Positions 47,839 through 60,399 of a stretch of DNA of 64,000 bases are shown here, in pieces. The notes under the pieces are model-generated. The model had not been told where the DNA came from, made no database searches, and saw only the letters and a list, made by a program, of their open reading frames with translations. Made by a program: the position numbers and the translations under genes. The stretch spans positions 42,189,753 through 42,253,752 of the forward strand of contig NC_092804.1 in NCBI RefSeq assembly GCF_040954645.1. Reading direction: 5' to 3'. Numbering within the stretch: position 1 is the stretch's first letter; the number at the start of each line of letters is the position of its first letter. The DNA comes from Diabrotica undecimpunctata (Eukaryota; Arthropoda; Insecta; Coleoptera; Chrysomelidae).

Positions 47839-48392
47839 AGTTTTATGACATATTTTCGTGGCTTATTTTGTATGTACATCCGGAACTTGCACCGGACGCT
47901 AAACCCGATTAACATCTCATCCATGCATGCATTTTTCCCAATGGTAAATTCATCTTAACAATTTTCGAAAAATATTTCAAAAATGTCATTAATATGAGCC
48001 GCTGGTGTTTCTTTTAGTTTTTTTTTCCTAGATGTGGCATCATCAAACCTCAAGCAATTTATCAAAACCCTAAATCGTTTTCCGCTCATAACAGTACTAA
48101 AAATCTCTCTTCCGGTTTCATCTGCAGTAAACATGGCATCAATATCGTTAGATTTATAGATCGCGGTATATATTAGTAGGCCCATCAAAGCTCATATTTC
48201 AGTACTCAGTGCTCCATATCTTTTTAATCTGTTTGTGTCTCTACAGCAAACCTTGTTCGAACTTCTACAATCTTTATATTTGTGTACTGCACTATAGCAT
48301 TTATCATAGCTTCAGACAGAGATGAGAAGGTTCCATATATCTTCTGGATATATGGAACCTTCATATAGCCTTGAAAGTGGCTTCATCTCCTT

Positions 48393-48855
<463 letters not shown>

Positions 48856-48859
48856 GTCG

Positions 48860-50552
48860 TAGTGAGTCTAATACACGTGAGTCTTCCAGAGAATCGTTTT
48901 CCATGCGATTACGTGTTTTAGATTTAATATGCTTCAAAGCAGAAAATGTACTTTCACATATATATGTACTACTAAACATTGAATATAGTTTCAACGCAAA
49001 GTTACGAAGTTTAGGAAAACGATCCTTGGAGACTAACTTCCAAAAGGTACTAATGTCTTCATTTTTCTTTGCTTGATAAAAACGAATCGAACTGTAGTTC
49101 GCACAGCTCTAATTGGTATTCTGCTGATTGGTTCTGGATGTTGACTTCCATTGGATTGTTAAAAAGCTCAAGATCGGGTTTTAGTGCATCAAATTCCGAA
49201 AACCTTTCATCGAATTCTCTTTTTATTTCTGTAAGAACTTTTGCAAATCTCGAGAAATCGACCATGGTTTCTTCTTGATTTATTTCGAAACACGCAGGAA
49301 AATGTGTGAGGTCGTTTATTTTCATGCAGTTCTCGAAAAGATCAAGTTTTTTGCGAAATGTCTCAATTTGACCAACCAACTGTGATACTGTCTTATTTTT
49401 GCCCTGGTGTTGTAGGCTGTGTTCAAGTGAGAAGTAATGTCTGTTAGAAATGCCAGTTCATGAAGAAATGTTTTGTTCGTAAGCTTTGTTATAAATACGT
49501 CCGTGTTAATAACAATTTCCGTTTCAAAAAACAGTAAGATCTTTTTTCTTAAAGAAAAAAAATTTCTAAGGCATTTACCTTCACTCAACCAGCGTATCTC
49601 TGACTGTAGGAGGACGTCCTTATATTCAGTATTTAATTCCTCCAACAAAGAGATGAATTTAAGCTGTTTACTATCTACACTACAGTTTTCATAGTATCGT
49701 TGATTTTAATTATCTTTCCGCAGAGAGCCTCTTGATGGATAATGCAATGAAACATAACACAGTTAACACCATTTTCCCGCAAAAGTCCAGCCAATCCCGT
49801 TATGCGTTCCGTTATTGTTTTTGCTCCGTCGGTGCAAACGCAAGAGCACTTTTAAAAACCGCCTATAGTTTTCACAGCGTCACTAACTGCTTCAAATATA
49901 TTTATACCTTTGGTCCCGTCTTCCATGTGGTGCAGTTTTAGAAGTTCCTCAGTTACACAAAAATCTTGACTGATGCATCTAACAAAAATTAATAGCTGAT
50001 TTTTGTCAGTAATATCAACAGATTCGTCCACGGCTAAGGAGAGTACAAACAATCACGAACTGTGTCGACCATTTTTTTAAATACATGAGTATTCAGCTCA
50101 TCAACTCTTTAGATACAGTTTGATGGGAAACAAACACATTCAAAATTTTTGGCCATATTTTCATCTCAAAAGGATCGCGCCATTTTAACGGCACACTGCT
50201 TGATCATTTCTCCATATCTAAATGCTTTTTTACTTTTGACAAGTTCTAAACATACTTCATATGATGCTGCTAAAATTGATGATTGAAGAGCTGTCGGTTT
50301 TGTAAATAGAGATTTTTGTTTATTCAATTTAGCTTTAAGTTCTTTTACAAGAGTATTGCGAGCTTCACCTTGATATTTGTCGTATTTTGTTTTGTGTTTG
50401 GTTTCATAGAGCGTACTAATATTGTATTCTTTTGATACCGCGAGTACTTGACAACAAATAATGCACTGAGGTTTGTCTTTTAAATCGATGAAGAAATATT
50501 GATTTTGCCATTTTCTTCGGAACGCATGATTCGCTTCGAAAATTTTGCGTTT
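48860..50552 (-). pseudogene. hAT transposase copy A (3' copy, complete C-terminus)
   Basis: Reading from 50552: KKRKIFEANHAFRRKWQNQY, the BED-type finger CIICCQVLAVSKEYN with ETKH, ARNTLVKELKAKLNKQKSLF, CLELVKSKKAFRYGEMIK, then LAVDESVDITDKNQLLIFVR (about 50035, first catalytic Asp), EDGTKGINIFEAVSDAVKTI, CTDGAKT (49830), the His-rich part around IIHQEALCGK, IRWLSEGKCLRNFFSLRKK, VDFSRFAKVLTEIKREFDER, and the dimerisation end FALKLYSMFSSTYICESTFS (about 48990) with ALKHIKSKTRNRME. Several frameshifts and stops. Confidence 0.8.
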
Positions 50553-50559
50553 TTTTTCA

Positions 50560-53500
50560 TTTTTCTTTGCTTGAAAAAACGAATCGAACTGTAGTTCGCA
50601 CAGCTCTAATTGGTATTCTGCTGATTGGTTCTGGATGTTGACTTCCATTGGATTGTTAAAAAGCTCAAGATCGGGTTTTAGTGCATCAAATTCCGAAAAC
50701 CTTTCATCGAATTCTCTTTTTATTTCTTTAAGAACTTTTGCAAATCTCGAGAAATCAACTATGGTTTCTTCTTGATTTATTTCGAAACACGCAGGAAAAT
50801 GTGTGAGGTCGTTTATTTTCATGCAGTTCTCGAAAAGATCAAGTTTCTTGCGAAATGTCACAATTTGACCAACCAACTGTGATACTGTCTTATTTTTGTC
50901 CTAGTGTTGTAGGCTGTGTTCAAGTGAGAGGTAATGTCTGTTAGAAATGCCAGTTCATGAAGAAATGTTTTGTTCTTAAGCTTTGTTATAAATACGTCCG
51001 TGTTAATAACAATTTCCGTTTCAAAAAACAGTAAGATCTTTTTTCTTAAAGAAAAAAAATTTCTAAGGCATTTACCTTCACTCAACCAGCGTATCTCTGA
51101 CTGTAGGGGGACGTCCTTATATTCAGTATTTAATTCCTCCAAGAAAGAGATGAATTTTTCGGTGTCGCTGAGCTCTGTTTCCTCCTCATAAGCTGTTTAC
51201 TATCTGCACTACAGTTTTCATAGTATCGTTGATTTTAATTATCTTTCCGCAGAGAGCCTCTTGATGGATAATGCAATGAAACATAACACAGTTAACACCA
51301 TTTTCCCGCAAGAGTCCAGCCAATACCTTTATCTGTCCCGTATGTGTTTTTGCTCCGTCGGTGCAAACGCAAGAGCACTTTTGAAAACCGCCTATATTTT
51401 TCACAGCGTCACTAACTGCTTCAAATATATTTATACCTTTGGTCCCGTCTTCAATGTGGTGCAGTTTTAGAAGTTCCTCATCATTCAATCTTCGCTTATC
51501 CACTGCTGGACATAAATCTCCCTCATAATTTTCTATCTATTTCGATCTTGTGCCTCTTGCATCCAATTCCTATGACAACGTTTTAGATCGTCAGTCCAAC
51601 GTGTTGGTGGACGACCTCTGCTTCGGTAGGCATCACCTCTTGGTCTCCATTCTAGTATCCGCTTTGTCCATCTATTATCTGTCATTCGAGCCACGTGACC
51701 TGCCCAGTTCCATTTCAGTGTTGCTACTCTCTCTACTGCATCAGCCACTCCTGTTCTTTGTCGTAGCTGGCGATTTGGGATCTTGTCTCGTAGTGAAACG
51801 CCCAATATAGCACGCTCCATCGCCCTTTGACACACACGGATCTTTTGAACTGTTCTCCTTGTCATGGTCAACGTTTCCGCACCGTAAGTTAACACTGGCA
51901 AAACACACTGATTAAACGTTTTTCTTTTAAGGCATATTGGTATATCAGACGATTTGAAAATATGGTTCAGCTTGCCGAAGGCTGCCCAAGTCAGTCTTAT
52001 ACGACGGAGAAGCTCAACGGTTTGGTTATCTTTTCCTATGCGAATCTCATGACCTAGGTATTTATAGGCCATTACCTGGTCTATGGATCTTGTTCCTACG
52101 CATATATCTTCGCTGACTACAAGATTTGTCATCATCTGGGTTTTAGATATATTTATTTTCAATCCCCCTTGTAGCGAGGAAAAGTAGAGCTGATTTAAAA
52201 GTTCTTTGGCCTCATCTATCCTATCAGCTATTAGTACAATATCATCTGCAAACCTTAGATGGCTAAGCTTTTCTCCGTTTATGTTTATGCCCTTGTCGTT
52301 CAGTTTTGCCCTTTTACATATATATTCCAAAAGCGTAGTGAACAGTTTCGGCGATATGGTGTCCCCCTGGCGTACTCCACGTTGTATCGGGAATTTCTGG
52401 GTTTGACGATCACACACTCTAACACTGGCTGTTGCGTTTTGGTATATATGTTTAATTATATTTATATACCGATAGTCAATTCGGCATTCTGTCAAGGCTT
52501 CCAACATTTTTTGTTGATTTACGGTGTCGAATGCCTTTTCATAGTCGACAAATATTAAAGCTAGTGGTTTATTATATTCAGTGCATTTTTCTATAAGATT
52601 TTTTATTACCAGTAGGTGATCGTTTGTTCCATAGCCTTTTCTAAAACCCGCCGGTTCTATGGGCTGATAAAATTCCAATTTATTTTCTAGTCGTTTCGTA
52701 ATTATTTTTGTAAATAGTTTATAAATATGTGAAAGTAGACTTATGGGCCTATAATTCCTGAGGTCGGTAGCATCCCCTTTTTTATGAAGTATGATAATTT
52801 CTGCGTTATACCACTGGGTTGGTGTTATTGCTTCCTGCAAACATCTAGTGAATAGTTTGGCAAGGACCTGCCATAATCTTTTTCCAGCCACCTTCAAGGC
52901 ATCTGCCACTATTTCATCGCCTCCGGGGGACTTATTGTTTTTCATTTCTTGCACTGACCTTCGAACTTCATTGGGTGTTACGTCCGGTAAAATTTCAGAT
53001 CCCTGATTGATTATCTTTGGTAATGATCCACTCCGGTTACATTGCTGTTCTTTGTATAGTTGTCTATAAAAACTCTCTATCGTATTCATAATTTGAATTC
53101 TATCCTCAATGATTTGCCCCTGTTCATTTCTTAATTTGTGGACGTTTTTTCTTCCAATGGACATGCTCTGTCTGAGTACTTTCAAGCTTTTGTTTTCTTC
53201 TATTACTCTAGTTATTTCTATCGTATTGTATAGTCTTAGATCTTTTCTAACTTCCTTTTTAATTTTCTTATTCAAAATTCTTAGTTCATTTTGGTTGTGA
53301 TCCTGATTTTACCTAAGTTTTCTTCTTTCCTCTAGAAGATGTTTTGTGTTGTGGCTTAATTTTTTTAAGTTCCTCAGTTACACAAAAATCTTGAATGATG
53401 CATCTAACAAAAATTAATAGCTGATTTTTGTCAGTAATATCAACAGATTCGTCCAGGGCTAAGGAGAGTACAAACAATCACGAACTGTGTCGACCATTTT

Positions 53501-54246
53501 TTTAAATACATGAGTATTCAGCTCATTAACTCTTCTAGATACAGATTGATGGGAAACTGAAACACATTCAAAATTTTTGGCCATTTTTCATCTCCAAAGG
53601 ATCGCGCCATTTTAACGGCACACCGCTTGATCATTTCTCCATATCTAAATGCTTTTTTACTTTTGACAAGTTCTAAACATACTTCATATGATGCTGCTAA
53701 GATTGATGATTGAAGAGCTGTTGGTTTTGTAAATAGAGATTTTTGTTTATTCAATTTAGCTTTAAGTTCTTTTACAAGAGTATTGCGAGCTTCACCTTGA
53801 TATTTGTCGTATTTTGTTTTGTGCTGTGTTTCATAATGCCTAATAATATTGTATTCTTTTGATACCGCGAGTACTTGACAACAAATAATGCACTGAGGTT
53901 TGCCTTTTAATTCGATAAAGAAATATTGATTTTCCCATTTTCCTTGGAACGTACTATTTTCTTCGAAAATTTTGCGTTTTTTGGCACTACTCATTCTGAA
54001 TTTAACATTCAATTTATTCGCCACTGTTAATTCAACACGACACGTGCAGCTGACTGAAGCTAACTGCCCGCTCATCGGAAGTGGGTGTTCAAAGTTAACT
54101 ACTCTCTTAAGATTACGGAAAGTTAGACAGGGTTGGAACGGGTAAAAGTTACCAATGGCAATATTTTTGAAATGTGTTTGCGGGGGCCGCAGTTTAACGA
54201 GCATCGGGCCGCATGCAGCCCGCGTACCTGAGGTTGGACTACACTG
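50560..54246 (-). pseudogene. hAT transposase copy B (5' copy, own N-terminus, fused end)
   Basis: The start MSSAKKRKIFEENSTFQGKW at 53990 is in frame with upstream text to 54354. The finger reads CIICCQVLAVSKEYNIIRHY with ETQH. After ...CVTEEL an RTE is inserted; the frame continues at 51480 with LKLHHIEDGTKGINIFEAVS, CVCTDGAKTHTGQIKVLAGL, NCVMFHCIIHQEALCGKIIK, then IRWLSEGKCLRNFFSL (51100). From 50876 to 50166 a 236-codon frame runs from copy B's VGQIVTFRKKLDLFENC through QLELCELQFDSFFQAKK directly into copy A's NEKKRKIFEANHAF. Copy B thus lacks the dimerisation end, and a C-to-N fusion frame has formed. Confidence 0.8.
51481..53366 (-). mobile_element. RTE-type LINE copy with 580-codon open frame and 10-bp target duplication
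   Basis: Exact repeats aagttcctca at 51471-51480 and 53367-53376 flank it. The frame 53275-51533 is unbroken: MNKKIKKEVRKDLRLYNTIE, EMKNNKSPGGDEIVADALKV, AEIIILHKKGDATDLRNYRP, EPAGFRKGYGTNDHLLVIKN, FVDYEKAFDTVNQQKMLEAL (52558-52500), RGVRQGDTISPKLFTTLLEY, LRFADDIVLIAD (52262-52228, intact catalytic box), MAYKYLGHEIRIGKDNQTVE, CVLPVLTYGAETLTMTRRTV, WNWAGHVARM, RGRPPTRWTDDLKRCHRNWM. Only the endonuclease is missing by 5' truncation. One of the youngest insertions in the window. The tail is short (ATGATGA at 51481-51490). Confidence 0.95.
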
Positions 54247-54254
54247 AACTAAAT

Positions 54255-56347
54255 GATAGAGCGAACTGAAATGTGAAGATTTTTTAAGCACTAAAAGACT
54301 CCTTTGAGAGCTGTTACAAAAGTGTAAGTTATTTTTTAAATAAGTTATGAACAATTAATTTACCTTATTGAGCTGTGTTTGGAGCAACAAAATAATTAAA
54401 ATACGTCATTTTTAAGAGTTATCTATCTTCTAACAGGTAAAATGTTTTTATTTAAGGATAAATAAATATTTCAACATTAAAGAACAACGCCGAAATGTCT
54501 GCAGAACACCTACAAATACCCGGCTATTACGAAGTCCTGAGAAATAGGGACTTATTTCCCTGAACTAATCAGCCCATGAAATTCTTAATTTTAAAGATGA
54601 ATAGTGGGGAAAGAGTAATCTTATCAATTATTATAATTACAGTCACAATAGTGATAATAATTATTAATTAGGTACGAATATAAACAAATATTTATGAAAA
54701 GATATTTTCATAAATATTTGATAAAAATTAATTTAAAAGGAATTTATGAAAAGAAATCTACGATATTTATGAGTAAAATTACTAAGTACCACCCTGCATA
54801 TACTGCTATACACAATCCTAAAATTTGATAATTATCGTTTTTAGTTCGTTTTTTTTTGATAATGAAAATTTATATCGGCAAAAACCTATATCGCAAATAC
54901 ACACTATTCCTTTTGAATGGGATGGAATTGTGCGTCGGTTTATTTATGGTGTTTTCTATTGTTTTTGAGATGTTGAAATGTTCGCATTGTTTCGCCGTTC
55001 TTCTACCAGTTTCAATGGCTGCATTTAATCATTCCAATGACAGTGAATGATGTATTTATTACGTCATGCGATGGAGATCTTGAAAGAAACAAAAGCCGAA
55101 GGCTCTTTTTCAGATTACAACAATGGTCACTTATTGTTGTTAATGTGCATAACTAATTTAAATGCTAATAATTCACATTATTAGTTCGTATGGTACATCG
55201 TTTAGTGAATTTATATAATTGTATCGGTATAAATTTAATGTTTTACAGAGATAGTTAGGCAAAAAAAAAAAGAAATACAACGCAAATATAGAAGCTTCGC
55301 TTTAAGAGTTATTATAGGTCGATTAGGTAAAAGGTAGGGATTTTTTTTTAATGTTCAGCTAATAGTATAGTCGTCAGAGATTTGACCCCTAAAAATTATA
55401 CGAAAAAGCTGAATTTTTCCGAGAATGTAAATTTTTGGACCTCAAAAAATATGCAAAAAGTTTACCATTCCTACCCCCAGCTTCCACCTAAAACCCCCCA
55501 CGTAAAGGGGGGAAACGGAAAAAATCGATTTACCAAGAATCTGTACGCTGTAAAAAATGGTTCAAATAAAAAATGTAGCTGAGACAATTTTAAACAAAAA
55601 TGTATTTTAACATTTTTTATGTAGAATAAACCGTTCTCTCAGAAACAACGCTAGAAGCGACCGGCGATTTTGAATGTCAGTTAGGCGCGCGAAATTAATT
55701 TTATGTAATATTTAATCATTTAGTATCAACTCGACGGTAAAAATTCGATATCTTTTGATCAGAGTGTCCTATCGACAAAAATCAAAATGAATTTTAAAGG
55801 TGAAGAACGCAGCTTTCGTATGAATTTTATGTATTTTGTCGTAAATGTATCATTTTCATTGACCGTTCTTAATCGAATTTCCATTGTAACAGTCTAATCT
55901 TCAAATACCATAGCATGAAATTTCGATTTTGAGTTTCGGCAACAAATATGAGGCATTTGAAATATGTCTAAAAACGCAGAATTTAAACTTTTACATTACA
56001 AACGATCGCACGTTACGGGAAATGCCTCCGCGAAGACGTTATTAAATAAAATTTGTAGTTAAAAATTGTGCAGTTTCGAAAAACGCACTTGTTTAATTGA
56101 AAATAAACAGAAGAAGTTTTTTAAACGTTTTAAATTGTTTTTAATGTGAAAGTTCAGCGTTTTTTAGGTATATTTCAAATGTTTCTTAATATTGTTCTTA
56201 ACCCTTTGACGCCGGAATTATTTTTTTTTTGAACTTTTAACAAGTTTTTTGGTTTTTTTTTATAAAAAATCATTATTTTTAATAACAATGTATTGTATTT
56301 TTTATTTTTTAACAGCTAACAAAGGCTATAGACGGTGTCATAAGTAT
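54255..56347. other. Unassigned AT-rich sequence
   Basis: No gene or recognised element. 55470-55520 has short C and G runs (ACCCCCCACG, AGGGGGGAAA). 55600-56100 resembles dispersed-repeat sequence but I find no ends. Confidence 0.35.
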
Positions 56348-56356
56348 TAGGACACT

Positions 56357-57663
56357 TCTTCTTCTTCTTCTTAAAGTTCCATCTCCTATCGGAGTTTGGA
56401 TATCATAACGGCTATGGTCACTTTGTCGGCTGCTGCTCTGAAAAGTTCTAGTGAACTACAGTTAAACCATTCTCTAAGGTTCTTCAGCCAGAAGATGCGT
56501 CTTCTTCCTTGGATCCTTCCTTGCATAATAATTCTCAGCCGCTCATATTTTTCTCCTCTGGTTATCTGACCCAAATATTCTAGTTTTCTTCTTTTTATGC
56601 TGTTCATAATTTCTAACTCCTTATTTAGACGTCGTAGTACCTCAGCATTGGTAATCCTTTGAACCCACTGAATTTTTAATATTCTTCTGTAACACCACAT
56701 TTCGAACGCTTCTATTTTTCTTATGTGTTGTTTCTTCAATGTCCAAGCTTCCATTCCGTATAGTAAGATAGAAAATATGTAACATCTTAGAGCCCTCAAT
56801 CTGAGATGCAACTGAAGGTCTCTGTTGGTAAGCATTGTCTTCATTTTCACAAATGCTTGCCTTGCAGTTTCAATTCGGACTTTGATTTCTCTACTTTGGT
56901 CATTTTTGTCATCAACCCAGGTTCCCAGATATTTATATATCTCTACTTTTTCTATTTGGGTTTGCTCTATCATTAATCTTTCATTTCCATGTTGCGTTTT
57001 TCAGACAATCATAAATTTAGTTTTTCTCTTATTTATTTTTAGTCCGTATCTAATGCAATAATCGTTAATTCTATTTACCAATTCTTGTAGCGATTCCAGG
57101 GTGTCTGCCATTATAACGGTGTCATCAGCGAATCTTATGTTATTTACTATTCTTCCGTTTACAGAGATTCCATCACCCAGATCCGCTATCGCTTCCTGGA
57201 ATATGGCTTCACTGTACACGTTAAACAGTAATGGTGACAGAACACAGCCCTGTCTTACTCCTCTCTTTATATCTATATTTCCGGACTTTTGTTCTTCTAT
57301 CTTTATATTGGCCTTTTGATTCCAATACAGATTGATAATGATTCGTAAGTCTCGTCTGTCTATATCTTTGTTTCTCAGTACTTCTATTAGTTTTTCATGT
57401 CGGACCCTGTCGAATGCCTTCTCGAAGTCGATGAAACAGGAATAAATATCTAGGTTCATATCTAAGCATCTTTGAGAGAGGACATTAAAAGCAAACAATG
57501 CCTCTCTCGTTCCCAGTCCCTTGCGGAACCCAAACTGAGTATCATCCATATCATCTTCTAGTTTTCTATATAATCTTCCATGAATCACCTTTAGAAATAT
57601 TTTGAGGGTATGGCTTATTAGTGATATTGTCCTATAGTCTGAACAATCTTTGGCATTCAATCA
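56357..57663 (-). mobile_element. RTE-type LINE copy with 9-bp target duplication and (GAA)n tail
   Basis: Repeats taggacact at 56348-56356 and 57664-57672. Minus strand, 57660-57001: NAKDCSDYRTISLISHTLKI, DDTQFGFRKGLGTREALFAF, CFIDFEKAFDRVRHEKLIEV (57435-57385), KRGVRQGCVLSPLLFNVYSE, NNIRFADDTVIMADTLESLQ (57150-57095, catalytic box intact). Then 56973-56386: VEIYKYLGTWVDDKNDQSRE, RCYIFSILLYGMEAWTLKKQ, FEMWCYRRILKIQWVQRITN, FWLKNLREWFNCSSLELFRA, ADKVTIAVMISKLR. The GAA tail is at 56357-56372. Only one frame break (about 57000) and 5' truncation, so it is young. Confidence 0.95.
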
Positions 57664-57672
57664 TAGGACACT

Positions 57673-59367
57673 AGGCGTCGGTTAATAAAATATTTTCAAA
57701 AGTAGAACTTTATTTCGAATGGTATAAAGAGAAACAATTTTTTTTGTCGTTAAGGCACAGTCCTACATCACATGTTGAACAGCTTCAGGTTAAGTTTTAT
57801 CTGAATTTTTTGTCGATTAGCGATAGATGGAATAGATTGAGCTGTAATGATTAAAGAAAAACATATACAGATCAGAAGTCAACAAACTAATTTTTATGAT
57901 ACTGAATACAAGTGTTTAAGAATATTCTGTAGAATCAGAATCTACAATAAAAATAGTGTTCCTATGTAAGATTTCAGAGTTGAAACTTTGAAAGTTTGAG
58001 ACGGTCTTTTAGCCGTTTTTCGCACTATTAATCCGCGCTCAATAGATAGCCGGTACGGATTTAGGTAGGAACATATTATCAGCCGCTCACGCTTGGAGAT
58101 GTAAGAAATCTGTAAGCCTTGGAGCCTGGCTCTAAGTTAGTTCTGTATTGAAATAGAGGTTCTAACTATCACTGCTGTGACGAAAAACGTTAATCTACAC
58201 TGAATACAGAAACAGTCGGATGTAAATGTCAGTGTTTTCTTTATTTGTAAGCGATAATCCTTTGAGGGTATACCAGTGGAGATAGTTTTTACATCTGAGA
58301 AGATGTTCTATATTTTATATTTTCCCAGAATCAAACTTTACATTGTCTTGATGTCATGTTATTTTGCTACTATGTGCCATGTACATTTTTTCACCACTTT
58401 TAATTTCAATATTTTTCTTTTTAGTTTGACTTGTTGGAATAGAACTGCTTCGCCTTTCTACTCCGTGATTTTCAATGATACGTGGGGTAATTTTAGGTAG
58501 CTTTTATTAAAAAGGTTCCTAACTTCTGGGTTAGTATGAATATCAAACGGACCAGGCTCCACGTGTAGGGATCCTTCATGAGTATTAAAATCCAACTCCT
58601 TCTACTAAAACGTAGATATTTTCTAATGCTCGGTATCCTCATAGGCCATTCCAAGCTTAGATGGTATATATAAATATACTTGGAATCAGTGGATAAACTA
58701 AAGAAAGCTTAAAAGAAATTGCGTGAGCTTAAATGTTGCTTTAGGCCTCTTACCGCAGGTACCAGGAAAATAAACGTGGAACTGTGTGGAGCTGGAAATG
58801 GTAATCGCGGTATATAACAATAAACCATAATCCATTTTTAAAAAAGTTGGGCTTGAACTTTTATTTAGAAGTATTTCAAATGTTCTACTGTTTTTACTTG
58901 TAGTTTAATATATTTGTTATGTAGGTAATGATCGTTTAGAATTTTTGGATACCTGAAGCCTTATTCAAAGCTTCAAAATGACTATTTTGTTTTATCAACT
59001 ATTTTAAAAGAACCAATAAGTAATGTTAAGCTGTTTTAATTTGTTGTATATTATTTGCCGGTTATTTTGAATATTGCAATTGTTATGAAGTTCCCAGCCT
59101 TTCCGAATCTTCTGTTCCGAAACCTATTACCAGTGTCTCTTACTCCGTATATAGCAAATATGTCAGGACTAAGATAGTTAAGAGAGTACCTTAATTGCTA
59201 ATTTAATGAGCTGTCTCTTGTAGGAAAAACAAATTTTGAGTAAAAATAAATCAATTAATATTTGCCTTATCTTAAGTTACCTAACTTTTTTTTGTTGCAA
59301 TAGCAGACAAAACTTTAGTTCCATTACAATAAAATATTTTAAGAGTAATATATGAATATCTACTAAC
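57673..59367. other. Unassigned intron sequence next to the 59.8 kb exon
   Basis: No gene or element recognised. 57960-58220 and 58540-58800 are somewhat less AT-rich and could be SINE-like repeats; no tRNA-like box or tail was proven. Confidence 0.35.
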
Positions 59368-59828
59368 CTTCTTTAATTTCTGTTATTATTGATGTTATCT
59401 CTCCTCCATTATAGCCGGTACTATGCGTGGTAATAGGTTTTTCACTATATTCTTGAACTCCATAAAGCGGATGTTTATTTTCATTTTCGTTGGGTTCACT
59501 GTAAACGGGCTTAGTTTGGGGCTTCTGAACTAAAGTTGGACGACTTTCTATTTCGTAAATCAGAGATATAGTTACTGGTTTGGAGGTGGGTTGCTTCAAA
59601 GGAATATTTTCTTCAACTGGTTTGTTATCGTATGGTCTAGATGGGCGATCGTAGTTATATTCGGGACGTTCTATACTATTAGGTCTGTAAATTGGAAACG
59701 GAAATTGTTCAGCTGTTGGCCTTTGGTAATAGTGATTTGGATGTGGTATCACAGAACCATATCTATCTGGGGTCGGGTATCTTGGATAATCAATCTTTGT
59801 AGGACGTTTCTGTGGCGTCTCTCCATAT
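59368..59828 (-). CDS. PAN-domain host gene, Pro/Tyr-rich coding exon
   Basis: A 461-base exon between TTTTTTACAG acceptor (ending at 59829) and a GAAG|GTTAGT donor (59368/59367). Open throughout: YGETPQKRPTKIDYPRYPTP, DRYGSVIPHPNHYYQRP, EQFPFPIYRPNSIERPEYNY, DRPSRPYDNKPVEENIP, KPVTISLIYEIESRPTLVQK, YSEPNENENKHPLYGVQEYS, ITSIITEIKE. It enters with two bases of a split codon outstanding and ends in phase 1, fitting the exon at 13154 (G|CT = Ala). Composition is low-complexity, Pro/Tyr/Arg-rich, likely disordered and extracellular, similar in flavour to the tail in the 2.6 kb exon. Upstream exons must lie beyond the window or be unrecognised. Confidence 0.8.
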
Positions 59829-59829
59829 C

Positions 59830-60399
59830 TGTAAAAAATAAATACATAATATGCAAGATAACAAAGCTTCAGGTCTTTTTAACAAGGATTTAAAATACGA
59901 CATTACAGTCTACAAGTACAGAAATTTTGTAATTATTTCATTATTCCATTGAAATTTGTTCATTAAATATGGATTATTACATTGTTTTTTATGCGGACAC
60001 TCTAGTAGATACGGGGAGTTAATAGAACGAACGGGTTTAAGTGTACATTAAAAAAAATATAACCATCAGTAATATTTTTAAAAATTTTGTCCAGACAAGG
60101 ATTTTAGCATAAATAAAATCAACCCCAATGGGTGAACACTTTAGTAGAGACAGCACAGGGGTGTACTGGAGTGAATACCAGTTACATAAGGGCGTAACGG
60201 GGGCCTAGAACGAGTAGATGGAATTCCTCAGAACAAAGGGGCAAATATATATATGGAGCAACGATTGTCAAAACCAATAAGCATAAATGGAAAGGGGTGG
60301 AATCCCTTTCACAATATAATTCTTGAAGATCTCAGTCAGATAAGAGGAAAAAAGAATTAATTGATGGATTCGACCGTTACTTGATGGAAATTCATTGTA
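59830..60399. other. Unassigned intron sequence
   Basis: Upstream intron of the PAN gene on the minus strand. 60120-60340 is somewhat GC-richer without open frames. Confidence 0.35.

Larger units (their letters stand above)
48860..54246 (-). mobile_element. hAT element (GTF2IRD2/ZBED5-like) with internal tandem duplication
   Basis: The 5' end on the minus strand is CAGTGTAGTCCAACCTCAGG at 54246, a typical hAT terminal repeat, with the neighbouring aactaaat (54247-54254) as a possible 8-bp duplication. The 3' end is lost at the RTE/TA junction near 48860. Inside are two head-to-tail copies of about 1.5 kb of transposase: 49060-50552 and 50560-53970 (the latter enlarged by the RTE 51481-53366). 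Where compared (49081-49380 with 50571-50880) I saw only about seven differences, so the duplication is recent. Confidence 0.85.

Noticed and set aside
53518..54354. 278-codon frame taken as one protein
   Set aside because: Only the part from 53990 downward is hAT transposase. The part above is the element's 5' non-coding end (with the CAGTG terminus) that happens to be open.
58276..58500. 74-codon plus-strand frame
   Set aside because: No domain, no splice context, and composition fits background.
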